Positions 11,662-23,934 of a DNA stretch of 64,000 nt are shown piece after piece. The notes under the pieces were generated by a model, which saw nothing but the letters and a program-made list of their open reading frames with translations, had not been told where the DNA came from and did no database searches. Source of the stretch: Cavia porcellus (lineage: Eukaryota; Chordata; Mammalia; Rodentia; Caviidae); contig NW_026947543.1 in assembly GCF_034190915.1 (NCBI RefSeq), positions 1,860,001-1,924,000 on the forward strand, in the 5' to 3' direction. The translations under genes and the position numbers were made by a program. Positions within the stretch are counted from its first letter, which is position 1. The number at the start of each line of letters is the position of its first letter.

Positions 11662-14600
11662 GGATGAATATTCTTGGCCTGATATGCCACAGGATTCTCA
11701 CTGAAGGCTTCACTGCTGAGAATTTGGGGATGGAAATGCTTGCCAATCTACACATGGATGTACTTTCAATGGGATATGAAATATGCCAGGACCTGGCAGA
11801 TGTTCTCTGAAATGTCCTGTCCTTGAGCATATGCTTTTCCCTTGTCATGTCTGTCATTTGGCTGAGTCCTGTTCCCTAAGCTATTCAGTCAAGACTTGCT
11901 GGAATCATTCACCTGCAGTATAAGAGCTTTCTGTGAAATCTCTCAGCAGAAATCCTCTGCAAGCACATAGCTTTGGATATGAGAGACAGTGGTGGAAGTT
12001 GAATTTCAAGGGCAGATGTTTGAAAACAATGAAACAAGCCCCGAATAAGATCTTTACATGTTTCCCAGATGAATATGTTTGGAAATACGGGGGAAGATGG
12101 AGATCAAGACTGAGAAGAGTGCACACTCATTTCAAGGTACAAAAACCAGGGAAAAACATGGGAAAGCAAGAGAGCTGGTTAATTTGATGTAAAAATCTTT
12201 GATGATGAAAGGAAAATTATATTCTCATGGTGATTTAATCAGGCTGTAGCAGTGAAGTTCTCATGTTGGTTGTCCTATGTGTGGCCTTCTGCATTGGGCA
12301 GTGGATGCAGGACATGAGATCTTCAAATAAATCTGGTGGAACACAAAATAGTGAAAAAAATATCAATCTAAATCCTGTGTATTCCTTCCCTTTGAGAACA
12401 TATATGGATAATGTCCGGAGTTTCAATAGAGAAAATGTCTATTAGGTAATGGTTTCACCAATGAAATGGTCACTTCACATAACATTTTGAATTTTGCTTT
12501 CACAGTTGCTCATGTACCGGGCCTGAGTAAAGCAGAATGCAGAGTAAGCCTCATCAATAGTTGTGCATTCCATAAGTGGTTTTAAAACCAGTGAAACCCT
12601 TTGGACCTAGTGTTTGTATTTAATTGGTTGATTGGTTTTTCAAATTGTTTGTTTTACTATTTTTAACTTTGGGAGTCAGCAAGCCCTCACTCATAGTGAT
12701 TTAGACCTCTCCAGAAGCTCTGAAGTTATTCATGTAACAGCTGTTACATGTTATAAGTTTCTCCTATTAAAACTTGAAAGACTAACGACTCTGCTACTTT
12801 TCATCTAAATTCAGTGTTGCGCTAAATTCCGTGTTGGACTTTCTTTACAAATCCTTTAAAATGTGTCCTCCTCTAGTCACTGGTCGTTTTGGAATGTACT
12901 TTCTTGTGTAGACAGGATTTGAGCAAATTGACACAAGTACAGTTTGCCACTACTCTGGACACCTGTTTAAATATCGAGTTGCCTAAATGGTGTGTGTTTT
13001 ACTTTGATCTCTGCTCACACTTTGCTCATCCAGTTAGAACCACAGGGCTCCAGGCCATACCATTCTAGGCCTAAACAAGAAAATTTCCATTCCGTTTTGG
13101 CAGTTCATTCGTCTCTCATAATTACTTTTTACACAAATGTGTGCTTCAGGAGAGTCCCGGTCTAAATGTGGAGAGGCCCATTTTCCTTCTCTCACTTTCA
13201 GACTTTCTAAGATTTTCAGTTACTAGAGGTTTTCCCAGACTTGCCATTGTCAAGGGACAGTGCACTTCACTTGAAGTTGTGCAGTATTACTTCATGTGTG
13301 TCCGTGGAAATTCCACCAATGGGTAACACTTGCTGTAGTCATCTCCAAGTGTTTCTGCGTAAGAAAATATAACTAACAAAAGATGTGGTTTCAAGCAGAA
13401 TGAGGAATGGAGGGATAATCTTTATTTCAGTGCAGGTTGACCTTTCAAAGAAACAGTAATTCCTATGAAATAGGAGGTAAAATCTTTTGTAAAGAGACAT
13501 GGATATGACATGCTCAACTTTATGTCACATTTTTTAAAAAGCCAAGGGCATTTGAGAAATTCTTGGCTGCTGAATTGTCCCTTTTTTCAAATTTCTCATA
13601 GGTAAGACACTCCAGTTTCTTCAAACCATGGTACTGTTCCTTCCATGTAAAAAACCAAAGCAAAAAACAAAATAAATTAAAACAAAATCCATCAAATTAC
13701 ATTTGAGAGCACACAATTGTTCAGCAGGCCCACTATTCAAGAAGCTAGAGGTACAGAAGCCTCAGCCTTCAGCCCATGTCCTGAAGTTTTGTCTTTATCA
13801 TGGCCCCTCAATTCCCTGGCTTGTCCACATTAACTCATGAATCTTTACTCATTTCCTCTTCAAATGCACAGGATCCAATATATTTGAACCCTGTTCACCT
13901 GGGATGTAATCATCCAAGAACACACCAGAGGAAAGGCAGCCACCCCCTTGCCTGGGGCCTTGGAGCTTAGCACAATAGAAATGGAAACCTGAACAAGGGG
14001 AGCCAAAACAAAGAGAGGAATATTCCTAAAGTCCGAAACACAGAAGCTACCTATAGACCAGTAGTGGGATTTCACAAATTATGTAAGAATCTCTGTGCAC
14101 ATGATTGGCATGGTCGCTCATGCCTATAATCCCAGCAATCTTGGGGCTGAGGTTGATGGATCCTTGGGAGTTCCAGTCCATCGTGGGCTACAAATTTATC
14201 TCAAGGCCTCTTTCAACAACTACATAAGATGCTGTTTCCAAAAAGAGGACAACAGAAAACTAGACACACTTGGTCTAGGTCCCGGGGTTCACTACATGAG
14301 TTGTGGAGTCTAAATATTCCATGCCATGAGAAAATACCAGGATTTATAGTGAAAGGGGCATTTGCATCCCTTTTCTAAGGGTTTCCCTTTCACCATGTTA
14401 CATTTGAATTCTGGGAAAACCTGCTGGTGACAAGCTATCTAGCATTATGTTGGTTTAGGTATTGAGCTAGTACCGCATGTTTAGTGTTCAGGGTTATGCT
14501 GGAATGGCTGCAGACCTCCTTGAAATAGCTATTGCAGACAAGTGAACCCCGAGGAAGCTGGATAGTTGAAGCAGGCACTCCAAATATTCATGCACTGCAA

Positions 14601-15457
14601 GGATTCACTTTCATTTTGGGACTCATCTTCTGGTTGCTGGCTTTTAGTGCTAACTGATACTATCATGGTGGCAGTAATCCAGCAGAGACTGCATGTATGG
14701 TTTGCAAGTTTGCTTCCCAAGCCACCAGAAACTTGGCAGAACACAAATCATTGTGGCATTTTCATTCCTCCCCTGAAACATTTGGCTTTCTAAGTTTGAA
14801 AATTGAATAGACTGGGCTAGTCAGGTTTGGACCCCATGTACCACCAACAGAGCTAAAGACAGAGCCAATTACTTCCCTCCACTTGTCAAAATATGTCAAA
14901 TTTTCTTGGTCACCACAACTTCAAAAAATTCTGAGGCAACTTAGAGAGGTGAATCAAATACTGCCTGATTGGAATGGCTGTGGTTGTATGAGGTGGAAAG
15001 CTGCAGAGTTGGGCTGAAACTGTTCACAGAAATCCACAGGCTTGTGGTTCCCAGGCAACCACACTGGGCTGAGATTGGCTGAACATCACTGTGAGGTGGA
15101 TTTTAGGCTCTAGGTTTGAAAATTTCAAAGCCTGGGGTAGTCAAGTTTGGAACAATTCGACCACAGACAGACCAAAAGGTCTTTCAATTACTTCCCTCCA
15201 CTTCTCAAAATATATCAAATTTTCTTGATCACTACAACTATAAAAAAATTCTGAGGCAATATAGAGAGGCTAATCAAATACTGCATGATTGGAATGGCTG
15301 TGGTTGTAGGAGGTGGAAAGCTGCAGAGTTTGGCTGAAACAGTTCACAGAAAGCCACAAGCTTGTGGTTGCCAGGCAACCACACTGGGCTGTGATTGGCT
15401 GAGCACCATTGTGAGCTGGACTTTAGGCTCTTTGATACAAGTGTGCAGTAGGAGACC
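11590..15457. repeat. Macrosatellite unit U4 (type A, last of block)
   Basis: 3868-bp type A unit. B1-like monomer about 14093-14255; internal duplication 14795-15114 and 15115-15434. It is the last unit with the interrupted X-box palindrome in copy a. Private changes cluster toward its end (for example TCTTTGATAC at about 15430 where others read TCTAGGATAC), close to the switch to type B. Confidence 0.95.
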
Positions 15458-15529
15458 TGAGTCACAATGCTGGGCGTTGCCATGGAGACCTCAGTGGCAC
15501 AGAGGACCTTGGAGGGCAAGATTTAAATA
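15364..15529 (+). promoter_or_regulatory. X-box/CCAAT/AP-1 cluster at U4/U5 boundary
   Basis: All five elements present. The spacer between the CCAAT and AP-1 motifs carries private substitutions (TTTGATAC). Confidence 0.55.
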
Positions 15530-18500
15530 GGATGAATATTCTTGGCCTGATATGCCACAGGATTCTCACTAAAGGCTTCACTGCTGAGAATTTGGGGATG
15601 GAAGTGCTTGCCAATCTACACATGGATGTACTTTCAATGGGATATGAAATATGCCAGGGCCTGGCAGATGTTCTCTGACATGTCCTATCCTTGAGCATAT
15701 GCTTTTCCCTTGTCATGTCTGTCATTTGGCTGAGTCCTGTTCCCTAAGCTATTCAGTCAAGACTTGCTAGAATCATTCACCTGCAGTATAAGAGCTTTCT
15801 GTGAAATTTCTCAGCAGAAATCCTCTGCAAGCACATAGCTTTGGATATGAGAGACAGTGGTGGAAGTTGAATTTCAAGGGCAGATATTTGAAAACAATGA
15901 AACAAGCCCCGAATAAGATCTTTACATGTTTCCCAGATGAATATGTTTGGAAATACGGGGGAAGATGGAGATCAAGACTGAGAAGAGTGCACACACATTT
16001 CAAGGTACAAAAACCAGTGAAAAACATGGGAAAGCAAGAGAGCTGGTTAATTTGATGTAAAAATCTTTGATGATGAAAGGAAAATTATATTCTCTTGGTG
16101 ATTTAATCAGGCTGTAGCAGTGAAGTTCTCATGTTGGTTGTCCTATGTGTGGCCTTCTGCATTGGGCAGTGGATGCAGGACATGAGATCTTCAAATAAAT
16201 CTGGTGGAACACAAAATAGTGAAAAAAATATCAAGCTAAATCCTGTGTATTCCTTCCCTTTGAGAACATATATGGATAATGTCCGGAGTTTCAAAAGAGA
16301 AAATGTCTTTTGGGTCATGGTTTCACCAATGAAATGGTCACTTCACATAACATTTTCAATTTTGCTTTCACAGTTGCTCATGTACCGGGCCTGAGTAAAG
16401 CAGAATGCAGAGTAAGCCTCATCAATAGTTGTGCATTCCATAAGTGGTTTTACAACCAGTGAAACCCTTTGGACCTAGTGTTTGTATTTAATTGGTTGAT
16501 TGGTTTTTCAAATTGTTTGTTTTACTATTTTTAACTTTGGGAGTCAGGGAAGCCCTCACTCATAGTGATTTAGACCTCTCCAAAAGCTCTGAAGTTATTC
16601 ATGTAACAGCTATTACATGTTATAAGTTTCTCCTATTAAAACTTGAAAGACTAACAGACTCTGCTACTTGTCATCTAAATTCAGTGTTGCGCTAAATTCA
16701 GTGTTGGACTTTTTTTTACAAGTCCTTTGAAATGTGTCCTCCTCTAGTCACTGGTCGTGCTGGAATGTACTTTCTTGTGAAGACAGGATTTGCGCAAATT
16801 GACACAAGTACAGTTTGCCACTACTCTCGACACCTGGTTAAATATCGAGTTGCCTAAATGGTGTGTGTTTTACTTTGATCTCTGCTCACACTTTGCTCAT
16901 CCTGTTAGAACCACAGGGCTCCAGGCCATAGCGTTCTAGGCCTAAACAAGAAAATTTCCATTCCGTTTTGGGAGTTCATTCGTCTCTCATAATTACTTTT
17001 TCCACAAATGTGTGCTTCAGGAGAGTCCCGTTCTAAATGTGGAGAGGCCCATTTTCCTTCTCTCATTTTTAGACTTTCTAAGATTTTCAGTTACTAGAGG
17101 TTTTCCCAGACTTACCATTGTCAAGGGACAGTGCACTTCACTTGAAGTTGTGCAGTATTACTTCATGTGTGTCCGTGGAAATTCCACCAATGGGAAACTC
17201 TTGCTGTAGTCATCTCCAAGTGTTTCTGCGTAAGAAAATATAACTAACAAAGGATGTGGTTTCAAGCAGAATGAGGAATGGAGGGATAATCTTTATTTCA
17301 GTGCAGGTTGACCTTTCAAAGAAACAGTAATTCCTATGAAATAGGAGGTAAAATCTTTTGTAAAGAGACATGGATATGACATGCTCAACTTTATGTCACA
17401 TTTTTTTAAAAAGCCAAGGGCATTTGAGAAATTCTTGGCTACTGAATTGTCCCTTTTTTCAAATTTCTCTTAGGTAAGACACTCCAGTTTCTTCAAACCA
17501 TGGTACTGTTCCTTCCATGTAAAAAACCAAAGCAAAAAACAAAACAAATTAAAACAAAACCCATCAAATTACATTTGAGAGCACACAATTGCTCAGCAGG
17601 CCCACTATTCAAGAAGCTAGAGGTACAGAAGCCTCAGCCTTCAGCCCACGGCCTGAAGTTTTGTCTCTATCATGGCCCCTCAATTCCCTGGCATGTCCAC
17701 ATTAACTCATGAATCTTTACTCATTTCCTCTTCAAATGCACAGGATCCAATATATTTGAACCCTGTTCACCTTGGCTGTAATCATCCAAGAACACACCAG
17801 AGGAAGGGCAGCCACCCCCTTGCCTGGGGCCTTGGAGCTTAGCACAATAGAAATGGAAACCTGAACAAGGGGAGCCAAAACAAAGAGAGGAATATTCCTA
17901 AAGTCTGAAACACAGAAGCTACCTATAGACCAGTAGTGGGATTTCACAAATTATGTAAGAATCTCTGTGCACATGCCTGGCATGGTCGCTCATGCCTATA
18001 ATCCCAGCAATCTGGGGGCTGAGGTGGATGGATCCTTGGGAGTTCCAGTCCATCGTGGGCTACGAATTTATCGCAAGGCCTCTTTCAACAACTACATAAG
18101 ATGCTGTTTCCAAAAAGAGGACAACAAAAAACTAGACACACTTGGTCTAGGTCCCGGGGTTCACTACATGAGTTGTGGAGTCTAAATATTCCATGCCATG
18201 AGAAAATACCTGGGATTTTTAGTGAAAGGGGCATTTGCATCCCTTTTCTAAGGGTTTCCCTTTCACCATGTTACATTTGAATTCTGGGAAAACCTGCTGG
18301 TGACAAGCTATCTAGCATTATGTTGGTTTAGGTATTGAGCTAGTACCGCATGTTTAGTGTTCAGGGTTATGCTGGAATGGCTGCAGACCTCCTTGAAATA
18401 GCTATTGCAGACAAGTGAACCCCGAGGAAGCTGGATAGTTGAAGCAAGCACTCCAAATATTCATGCAGTGCAAGGATTCTCTTTCATTTTGGGACTCATC

Positions 18501-19073
18501 TTCTGGTTGCTGGCTTTTAGTGCTAACTGATACTACCATGGTGGCAGTAATCCAGCAGAGACTGCATGTATGGTTTGCAAGTTTGCTTCCCAAGCCACCA
18601 GAAACTTGGCAGAACCCAAATCATTGTGGCATTTTCTTTCCTCCCCTGAAACATTTGGCTTTCTAAGTTTGAAAATTGAATAGACTGGGCTAGTCAGGTT
18701 TGGACCCCATGTACCACCAACAGAGCTAAAGACAGAGCCAATTACTTGCCTCCACTTGTCAAAATATGTCAAATTTGCTTGGTCATTACAACTTCAAAGA
18801 AAATTCTGAGGCAACTTAGAGAGGTGAATCAAATACTGCCTGATTTGAATGGCTGTGGTTGTATGAGGTGGAAAGCTGCAGAGTTGGGCTGAAACTGTTC
18901 ACAGAAATCCACAGGCTTGTGGTTGCCAGGCAACCACACTGGGCTGAGATTGGCTGAACATCACTGTGAGGTGGATTTTAGGCTCTAGGTTTGAAAATTT
19001 AAAAGACTGGGGTAGTCAAGTTTGGAAAACTTCGACCACAGACAGACCAAAAGGTCTTTCAATTACTTCCCTC

Positions 19074-19079
19074 CACTTC
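19074..19079. repeat. Beta-ERV target-site duplication, left copy (CACTTC)
   Basis: CACTTC immediately precedes the LTR here and is repeated at 26311-26316 right after it; uninterrupted units have CACTTC once at this point. Six bases is the usual betaretroviral integrase footprint. Confidence 0.93.
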
Positions 19080-19525
19080 TGCGCCGCGCGGCCTCTGAAC
19101 CCCCGACCGGCAGGGGAACTGACTCACACGACACACCAGAATGCAGAGACAGAGGTCGCCTTTATTGACTCTCCACACAGGTCGTCCCCGGAACGTTCCT
19201 CCCTGATCGGACTCTCCAGTGGGGCTCTCTCTGTTGAGTAACCCCGCGTAGTCCTCCACTCTCTATGGTCTGCGTGTCTTCTCTTCCTCTCTACCTCCTG
19301 CTCTGTCCTTATATCTATAGTCCTGTCCTATAGGGTAACAAGGCGTGGCAAAGTCTGATTGGGGGACATCAGCTGTAGCTAGGCAGAAGCTGTGGGTAAG
19401 AATACGGAAGTAGGAAACGGGCGCCATCTTGGCATCATTCGATGGGAGGGGTAATCTACTGAAGGCTTCGCTCTTTCCTACAGGCCCCATCTGCTTAGGC
19501 AGGTCCTCTGGCTCGGCTCCCGACA
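19080..19525 (-). repeat. Beta-ERV 3' LTR
   Basis: 446 bp, bounded by TG...CA on either strand reading (TGCGCCGC at left, CCCGACA at right on the plus strand). It differs from the 5' LTR at two bases, both within its last ~12 plus-strand bases. In proviral sense it holds an ATTGG/CCAAT motif, a TATAAGG box and a polyadenylation signal AATAAA, whose complement TTTATT is at 19161-19166. Confidence 0.95.
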
Positions 19526-19543
19526 TCTCCCCCTTTTTTCTTT
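19526..19543 (-). other. Beta-ERV polypurine tract
   Basis: Directly before the 3' LTR in proviral sense: AAAGAAAAAAGGGGGAGA, the expected primer for plus-strand DNA synthesis. Confidence 0.9.
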
Positions 19544-19937
19544 ATTAAAGGCGGTGGATCTAAGGGTCCCTCCAAGGTATGATGTTGTTAGATACCTGGG
19601 AGTGGGCCTACTTTGTAGGCCACGGCATGAGAGAATGTAGAGGTCTATACCCCGCTGTGCATCACCTCATTTCGATGCATATCCTCGCGCTAGGACCATG
19701 CTTGAGGTGAGTGGTTCATTTTTTCGCAGGGCCAGGCTTTTGTGAACCGAACCTGGATGCATATAGACATTCATTCCTGCCTTCCCCCCAGCTTTGGGGC
19801 GGGTGGCACTGCAGTACCCTTGGTCTCGCATCTCAATGCCAACAACTTAGCTCCATGAGAGGACCCTAATAGAGTGGGGTCTGTCTTAGGTTGGTCGGGA
19901 GAGCCCCTCCCGCCTTACCCGTCATTGACTCCATCAC
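19544..19937 (-). other. Beta-ERV 3' untranslated region
   Basis: About 390 bp between the env remnant and the polypurine tract with no long frame. Some of it may be degraded env or an RNA export element; I recognise nothing specific. Confidence 0.6.
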
Positions 19938-20457
19938 TCATCTCCTCGGGGAAGAAGGATGCCATCCAGAGGCACCTGTCTTTCTCGGTCCCCAACTGAT
20001 GCCTTCCTCAGTAAACATGATCCAGTTGGGCAGCGAGGAAGCATTTGGGGGCTTAAAGGTGGAGAAAACCACCATATCATTAGAGAGGGGCACAGTGATA
20101 TTGAACTCATGGGAAGTAATCGGGGCATCAGGAAGGCATGGCAATCTAGCTGTACAGTTGTGGGCATAGGTTTGCGGGAGGGTTGGAGATGTAACTGAAA
20201 CAATGGACAGGGCTGGGGGATGTAGCCCCCCATACTATTTCAGCATAAGCACCGTTAATCAGCAGTAGTACCGCCAGGCATATTTTATGCCAGTTGACAG
20301 GGCGCGGTGCATGAGCAAACAAGAAGGCGCTCCATCCCAGGCAGACCCCAAAGAGGAATACCAGAGTATACATTACCACACCCAGCAGTAGGTGGTTCGG
20401 TGCCTCAGCTAGGGTGTCATTGTTCTCCTTCTGCGTTGTCAAGTTGGTCCTTAGCAT
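19938..20457 (-). pseudogene. env: Beta-ERV env remnant (leader and N-terminal SU only)
   Basis: An ATG at 20457, overlapping the end of pol, opens a 103-residue frame with two hydrophobic stretches (VVMYTLVFLFGVCLGWSAFLF; ICLAVLLLINGAYA), the second resembling a signal peptide ending in AYA. The frame stops at 20146-20148. A surface-glycoprotein-like stretch with N-glycosylation motifs (NCT, NIT, NAS) lies in another frame and ends at 19938, so there is a frameshift around 20210. The rest of SU and all of TM are missing, as only about 400 bp separate this point from the 3' LTR. Known for the class: IAP and MusD elements also lost env. The env assignment rests on position and features. Confidence 0.7.
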
Positions 20458-23038
20458 TATGGTCCCCTTCTCCTTTTTCTTCCTTTGTGGGGCTTGGAGT
20501 CTTTCTTATCAATCGCTCCGGTACCCACAGTGGTTCCTTTTCCTGTGGGGACACACAAACCGCGCCTCGGTTCCAGCTGACCACTGGATCCGGGCCCATC
20601 CACTGTCCCGTTAGGACATCCTTCCACTTTACCCATCCTTTGTTGGCGGGAGAAGGGCTACAATGCTCCATCGCCGGGGAGCGATCATTGCAGTTTTGAT
20701 TCAAAAAATTATATGTAAACAGTGCCATGGATAGTCTTGCTTTTGGGGTCAGGCTGTGGCCTATTCCCCCTTTTTGTTTTGTTAAGATGTTTTTGAGGGT
20801 TTTATGGGCTCTCTCAATGATGCCCTGTCCTTGTGGGTTATAGGGGATTCCATGTTTTAACTGGACTTGCATGGTTTCACAAAATTTTGCAAAAGATTTC
20901 CCAGTGTATGCTGGGCCATTGTCTGTTTTGAGATGTCTGGGTTTTCCCCAGGCTGCCCATGCTGCCAGGCAGTGGTTAATCACATTAGACACCTTTTCCC
21001 CTGTTTCCGCTGACGCAAAGATTATATGAGAGCAGGTGTCTATGGAGACATGAACATACTTTAGAGAACCAAACTCTGCCACATGAGTGACATCCATCTG
21101 CCAAATGTCGCCGGGGGTCAACCCCCTAGGGTTAACTCCGACTGACACTACAGGCGAATGGGTGTCACATGAGCCACAGAGTCGCACAATGTCGCGTGCA
21201 TCTGCTCTGGGGATATGGAATGTATTGGCAAGAGTCCTGGCATTAACATGAAATTTGTCATGAAATTGACGGGCTTGTTCCAGTGGGGACAGTATATTGA
21301 GAATCCATAGCGGGCGAGTAGCCGCATCCGCGGCCGCATTGCTCTGCACCATGGGCCCCGGTAGGTGCGTATGTGCTCTTATATGAGTGATAAACACTTT
21401 ATGGTGTCTACTCGTGAGCAATGCCTGGATAGATAAGAACAAGTTTGTTACTTTAGAGGTTGGCTTGATTGGGCCCGCAGTCTCCAGGACCTGTAGGGCA
21501 TTAACAACGTATTTCGAATCAGAAACAATATTGAGGGCCTCTGAGAATTTTTGGAGAACTGTTTGTACAATCAACAACTCTACCACCTGTGGTTGATCTG
21601 GTTCAAACTGTATGGTAACCGGAGACTTGCCTGAGACTACATAGGCCCCTATCCCGGTTTTCGACCCATCAGTATAGATAGTTGTTGCATGAGCAAGAGG
21701 TGCGGAGGCGGTGATCTTTGGGAATATCACCGGATGTTGAGTAACAAACTGTAGTATGGGGTCCTTAGGAAATTGATTATCTATATCCCCGGGGAACACG
21801 CATCTCAAGATGGCCCAAGTATCCAGGCAGGCGGTCAGGGTCTTTATCTGAGAAGCAGTATAGGGCACCCGAATGGCATAAGGCGGGGAACCAAGATGTT
21901 GGATCGCTCTACTGTGCGCCTCCAATGCCAGAGAAGCAACTGATTCCGGGTAGTGTTCAATGACCTTGGCAGGTGAGACCTTAGGGTGCACCCACAGGAG
22001 TGGTCCCTTTTGCCAAATCACCGCCGTGGGCTGACATCTGGTCTGCAGCAAGCAGATTTCGAAAGGCTGTCCTGGGTCAATCCTCTGTAAAGTAGCTCTA
22101 CTTATGGCCTTTTCAACCCTCTCTAAGGCAACCCTGGCCTCTGGGGTGAACTCTCGGGGGGAGGCAATGTCCGGGTCCCCCTTCAAGAGATCAAACAGAG
22201 GCTTTAAGTCAGAATTGGAGACATGTAAGTAAGGTCTGACCCAGTTTATATCTCCTAATAACTTCTGCATGTCATTTAAAGTGGTGAGATTATCCGTTCT
22301 GATGGTTACCTTCTGCGGAGAAACCAGAGTAGAGGAGAGTTTGGCACCCAAGTAGGTCACCACTTCTCCCCCTTGAATCTTGTCAGGGGCAATGTTCAAG
22401 TTAGCCTTTCTCAGGGCCTTGACCAGTTGGCCTAACATATCTTCTAACATTTTTGTTTCCTTTGCACTGATAAGCAGGTCATCCATATAATGAACGCATC
22501 TAATCTTGGGGAAGGCTTTTCGTATAGGGGTCAGCAAGGAATCCAAATAGATTTGACACATAGAGGGACTGTTGGCCATACCCTGAGGTAGGACCACCCA
22601 TTCGTATCTAAGATCAGGGCTCTCCTGGTTAACCGTGGGCAGGGTGAAGGCAAATCGATGGGTGTCTTCCGGATGCAGGGGAATAGAGAAAAAACAATCC
22701 TTAAGGTCTATGACATAAACTGACCAATGTCTTGGGATCGCTGAGAGTGCCGGTAGCCCCCTTTGAACTGCCCCTAAGGGTTGCATCTGCGCATTGATCG
22801 CTCTCAAATCATGGAGCAGCCTCCATCTGCCTGATTTCTTCCTGATGACAAAAATGGGGGTATTCCATGGGGAAGTCGACGGCTTTAAGTGTCCAGCTTG
22901 AAGCTGGGTTTTTATTATTTCCGTTAGTGCTGAGAGCTTCTCCTTGGGCAGGGGCCACTGAGGTACCCAAACTGGACTTGGGGACTTCCAAGTGATTTTA
23001 ATCGGGGTGGGTAGGAGAACTTCTTCAGTGGCCCCTAG
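20417..23038 (-). CDS. pol: Beta-ERV Pol (reverse transcriptase, RNase H, integrase)
   Basis: About 873 codons, entered by frameshift, open to the stop at 20417. RT: WNTPIFVI and RWRLLHDLRAIN in the fingers, then VIDLKDCFF, LPQGMANSP and catalytic YMDD (codon region near 22480). RNase H: TDGSKTG, VELL, SDSKYV and NAAADA supply the acidic residues. Integrase: an HHCC zinc domain (HDKFH to CGSC), then the DDE triad in WQMDVTH, KTDNGPAY and PYNPQGQGIIERAH, and a C-terminal region with GQWMGPDPV. RT copies RNA to DNA and integrase inserts it. No stop or shift seen. The 3' end overlaps the env stub by about 41 bases. Confidence 0.94.
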   Translation of the reverse strand, partial: LGATEEVLLPTPIKITWKSPSPVWVPQWPLPKEKLSALTEIIKTQLQAGHLKPSTSPWNTPIFVIRKKSGRWRLLHDLRAINAQMQPLGAVQRGLPALSAIPRHWSVYVIDLKDCFFSIPLHPEDTHRFAFTLPTVNQESPDLRYEWVVLPQGMANSPSMCQIYLDSLLTPIRKAFPKIRCVHYMDDLLISAKETKMLEDMLGQLVKALRKANLNIAPDKIQGGEVVTYLGAKLSSTLVSPQKVTIRTDNLTTLNDMQKLLGDINWVRPYLHVSNSDLKPLFDLLKGDPDIASPREFTPEARVALERVEKAISRATLQRIDPGQPFEICLLQTRCQPTAVIWQKGPLLWVHPKVSPAKVIEHYPESVASLALEAHSRAIQHLGSPPYAIRVPYTASQIKTLTACLDTWAILRCVFPGDIDNQFPKDPILQFVTQHPVIFPKITASAPLAHATTIYTDGSKTGIGAYVVSGKSPVTIQFEPDQPQVVELLIVQTVLQKFSEALNIVSDSKYVVNALQVLETAGPIKPTSKVTNLFLSIQALLTSRHHKVFITHIRAHTHLPGPMVQSNAAADAATRPLWILNILSPLEQARQFHDKFHVNARTLANTFHIPRADARDIVRLCGSCDTHSPVVSVGVNPRGLTPGDIWQMDVTHVAEFGSLKYVHVSIDTCSHIIFASAETGEKVSNVINHCLAAWAAWGKPRHLKTDNGPAYTGKSFAKFCETMQVQLKHGIPYNPQGQGIIERAHKTLKNILTKQKGGIGHSLTPKARLSMALFTYNFLNQNCNDRSPAMEHCSPSPANKGWVKWKDVLTGQWMGPDPVVSWNRGAVCVSPQEKEPLWVPERLIRKTPSPTKEEKGEGDHNAKDQLDNAEGEQ

Positions 23039-23934
23039 AAAAAACCCAGGCCATGTCTGCCTTCCTTCTTCTCCATAGGTACAGGGGAAGTCTGGCCCTG
23101 TAGGGCAGAGCCCAAGCCCTTGCCGGGGATATACCCTTGATTCTTAAGCATGCCCTTGGCCTGAGGAGAACAATTGGATGTAAGGGTGACGTCCATCTGG
23201 GTAAGGATGTCTCTCCCCCACAGAGACACTGGCAGTTGTAGGACAAAAGGCTGGAAATGACCCTGGTGGCCTTCCTCATCACACCAAGGCAGGGTTATGG
23301 CGCTAACCTGAGGAGCTGTCACCATCCCTAACCCTTGAAGTGTGTTGTCTGCTGTATTTGTGGGCCAACTAGAGGGCCAGTCCTTCTTAGAGATGATAGA
23401 CCGATCGGCCCCAGTGTCCAAAAGCCCTGTAATTTTTCTCCCATTTATTCTCAATGATAACATGGGTCTTTTGTCAAGTGTCAAATGCAGCCCTTCGAAA
23501 ATCCCCGACCCCGCGCCTGGTCCCCTACCGCCCCTGATCCTCTGCTGAGAGGGGAATTTTCCGTGAAGGCTGGGGAGCAACAAAAGCTGCGCTATCTTAT
23601 CTCCCTCGTTAATGACCAGAGTTCCGTTAGGGGATCGGACCAGAATTTTTATGCGGCCTGTGTAGTCAGAATCAATGACTCCGGGGACAACAATGAGACC
23701 TTGCAGGGCAGCTGAAGCTCTACCCAACACCAGTCCAACTGTCCCCTCAGGCAGCGGTCCACAACACGGGGTTTCTACGATTTGGGTACCCAATTCAGGC
23801 ATTAGTATAAGTCTGGTGGTGGCACAGAGGTCCAGTCCTCCCGAGCCGAGCGTGGCTCTTGTGAGGTTTGGCTGTCTCGAGGGGACATTCTCAGGGTCCG
23901 GGGGCCCACTCCTTGGAGGGGCCCCCTCTGGCCG
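23035..23934 (-). CDS. pro: Beta-ERV dUTPase-protease (Pro)
   Basis: About 299 codons in the frame -1 to gag, expressed only as a Gag-Pro fusion; the first ATG (23802) is internal. After a ~28-residue linker comes dUTPase: motif 1 GSGGLDLCA, then GLVLGRAS and GVIDSDYTG, and a later GDKIAQL. dUTPase lowers dUTP and so uracil misincorporation. The retropepsin follows, with catalytic LLDTGAD and a GRDIL element near its end, then a G-patch-like tail (GYIPGKGLG). Ends with TAG at 23035-23037, inside the next frameshift region. All catalytic landmarks look intact. Confidence 0.92.
   Translation of the reverse strand, partial: RPEGAPPRSGPPDPENVPSRQPNLTRATLGSGGLDLCATTRLILMPELGTQIVETPCCGPLPEGTVGLVLGRASAALQGLIVVPGVIDSDYTGRIKILVRSPNGTLVINEGDKIAQLLLLPSLHGKFPSQQRIRGGRGPGAGSGIFEGLHLTLDKRPMLSLRINGRKITGLLDTGADRSIISKKDWPSSWPTNTADNTLQGLGMVTAPQVSAITLPWCDEEGHQGHFQPFVLQLPVSLWGRDILTQMDVTLTSNCSPQAKGMLKNQGYIPGKGLGSALQGQTSPVPMEKKEGRHGLGFF
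23038..23044 (-). other. Pro-pol -1 frameshift site T_TTT_TTC
   Basis: The pro frame ends GGT TTT TTC TAG. The heptamer T_TTT_TTC sits directly before the stop, and a -1 shift enters the open pol frame (continuing LGATEEVLL). With the gag-pro site this gives the two-shift arrangement of betaretroviruses. Confidence 0.88.
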
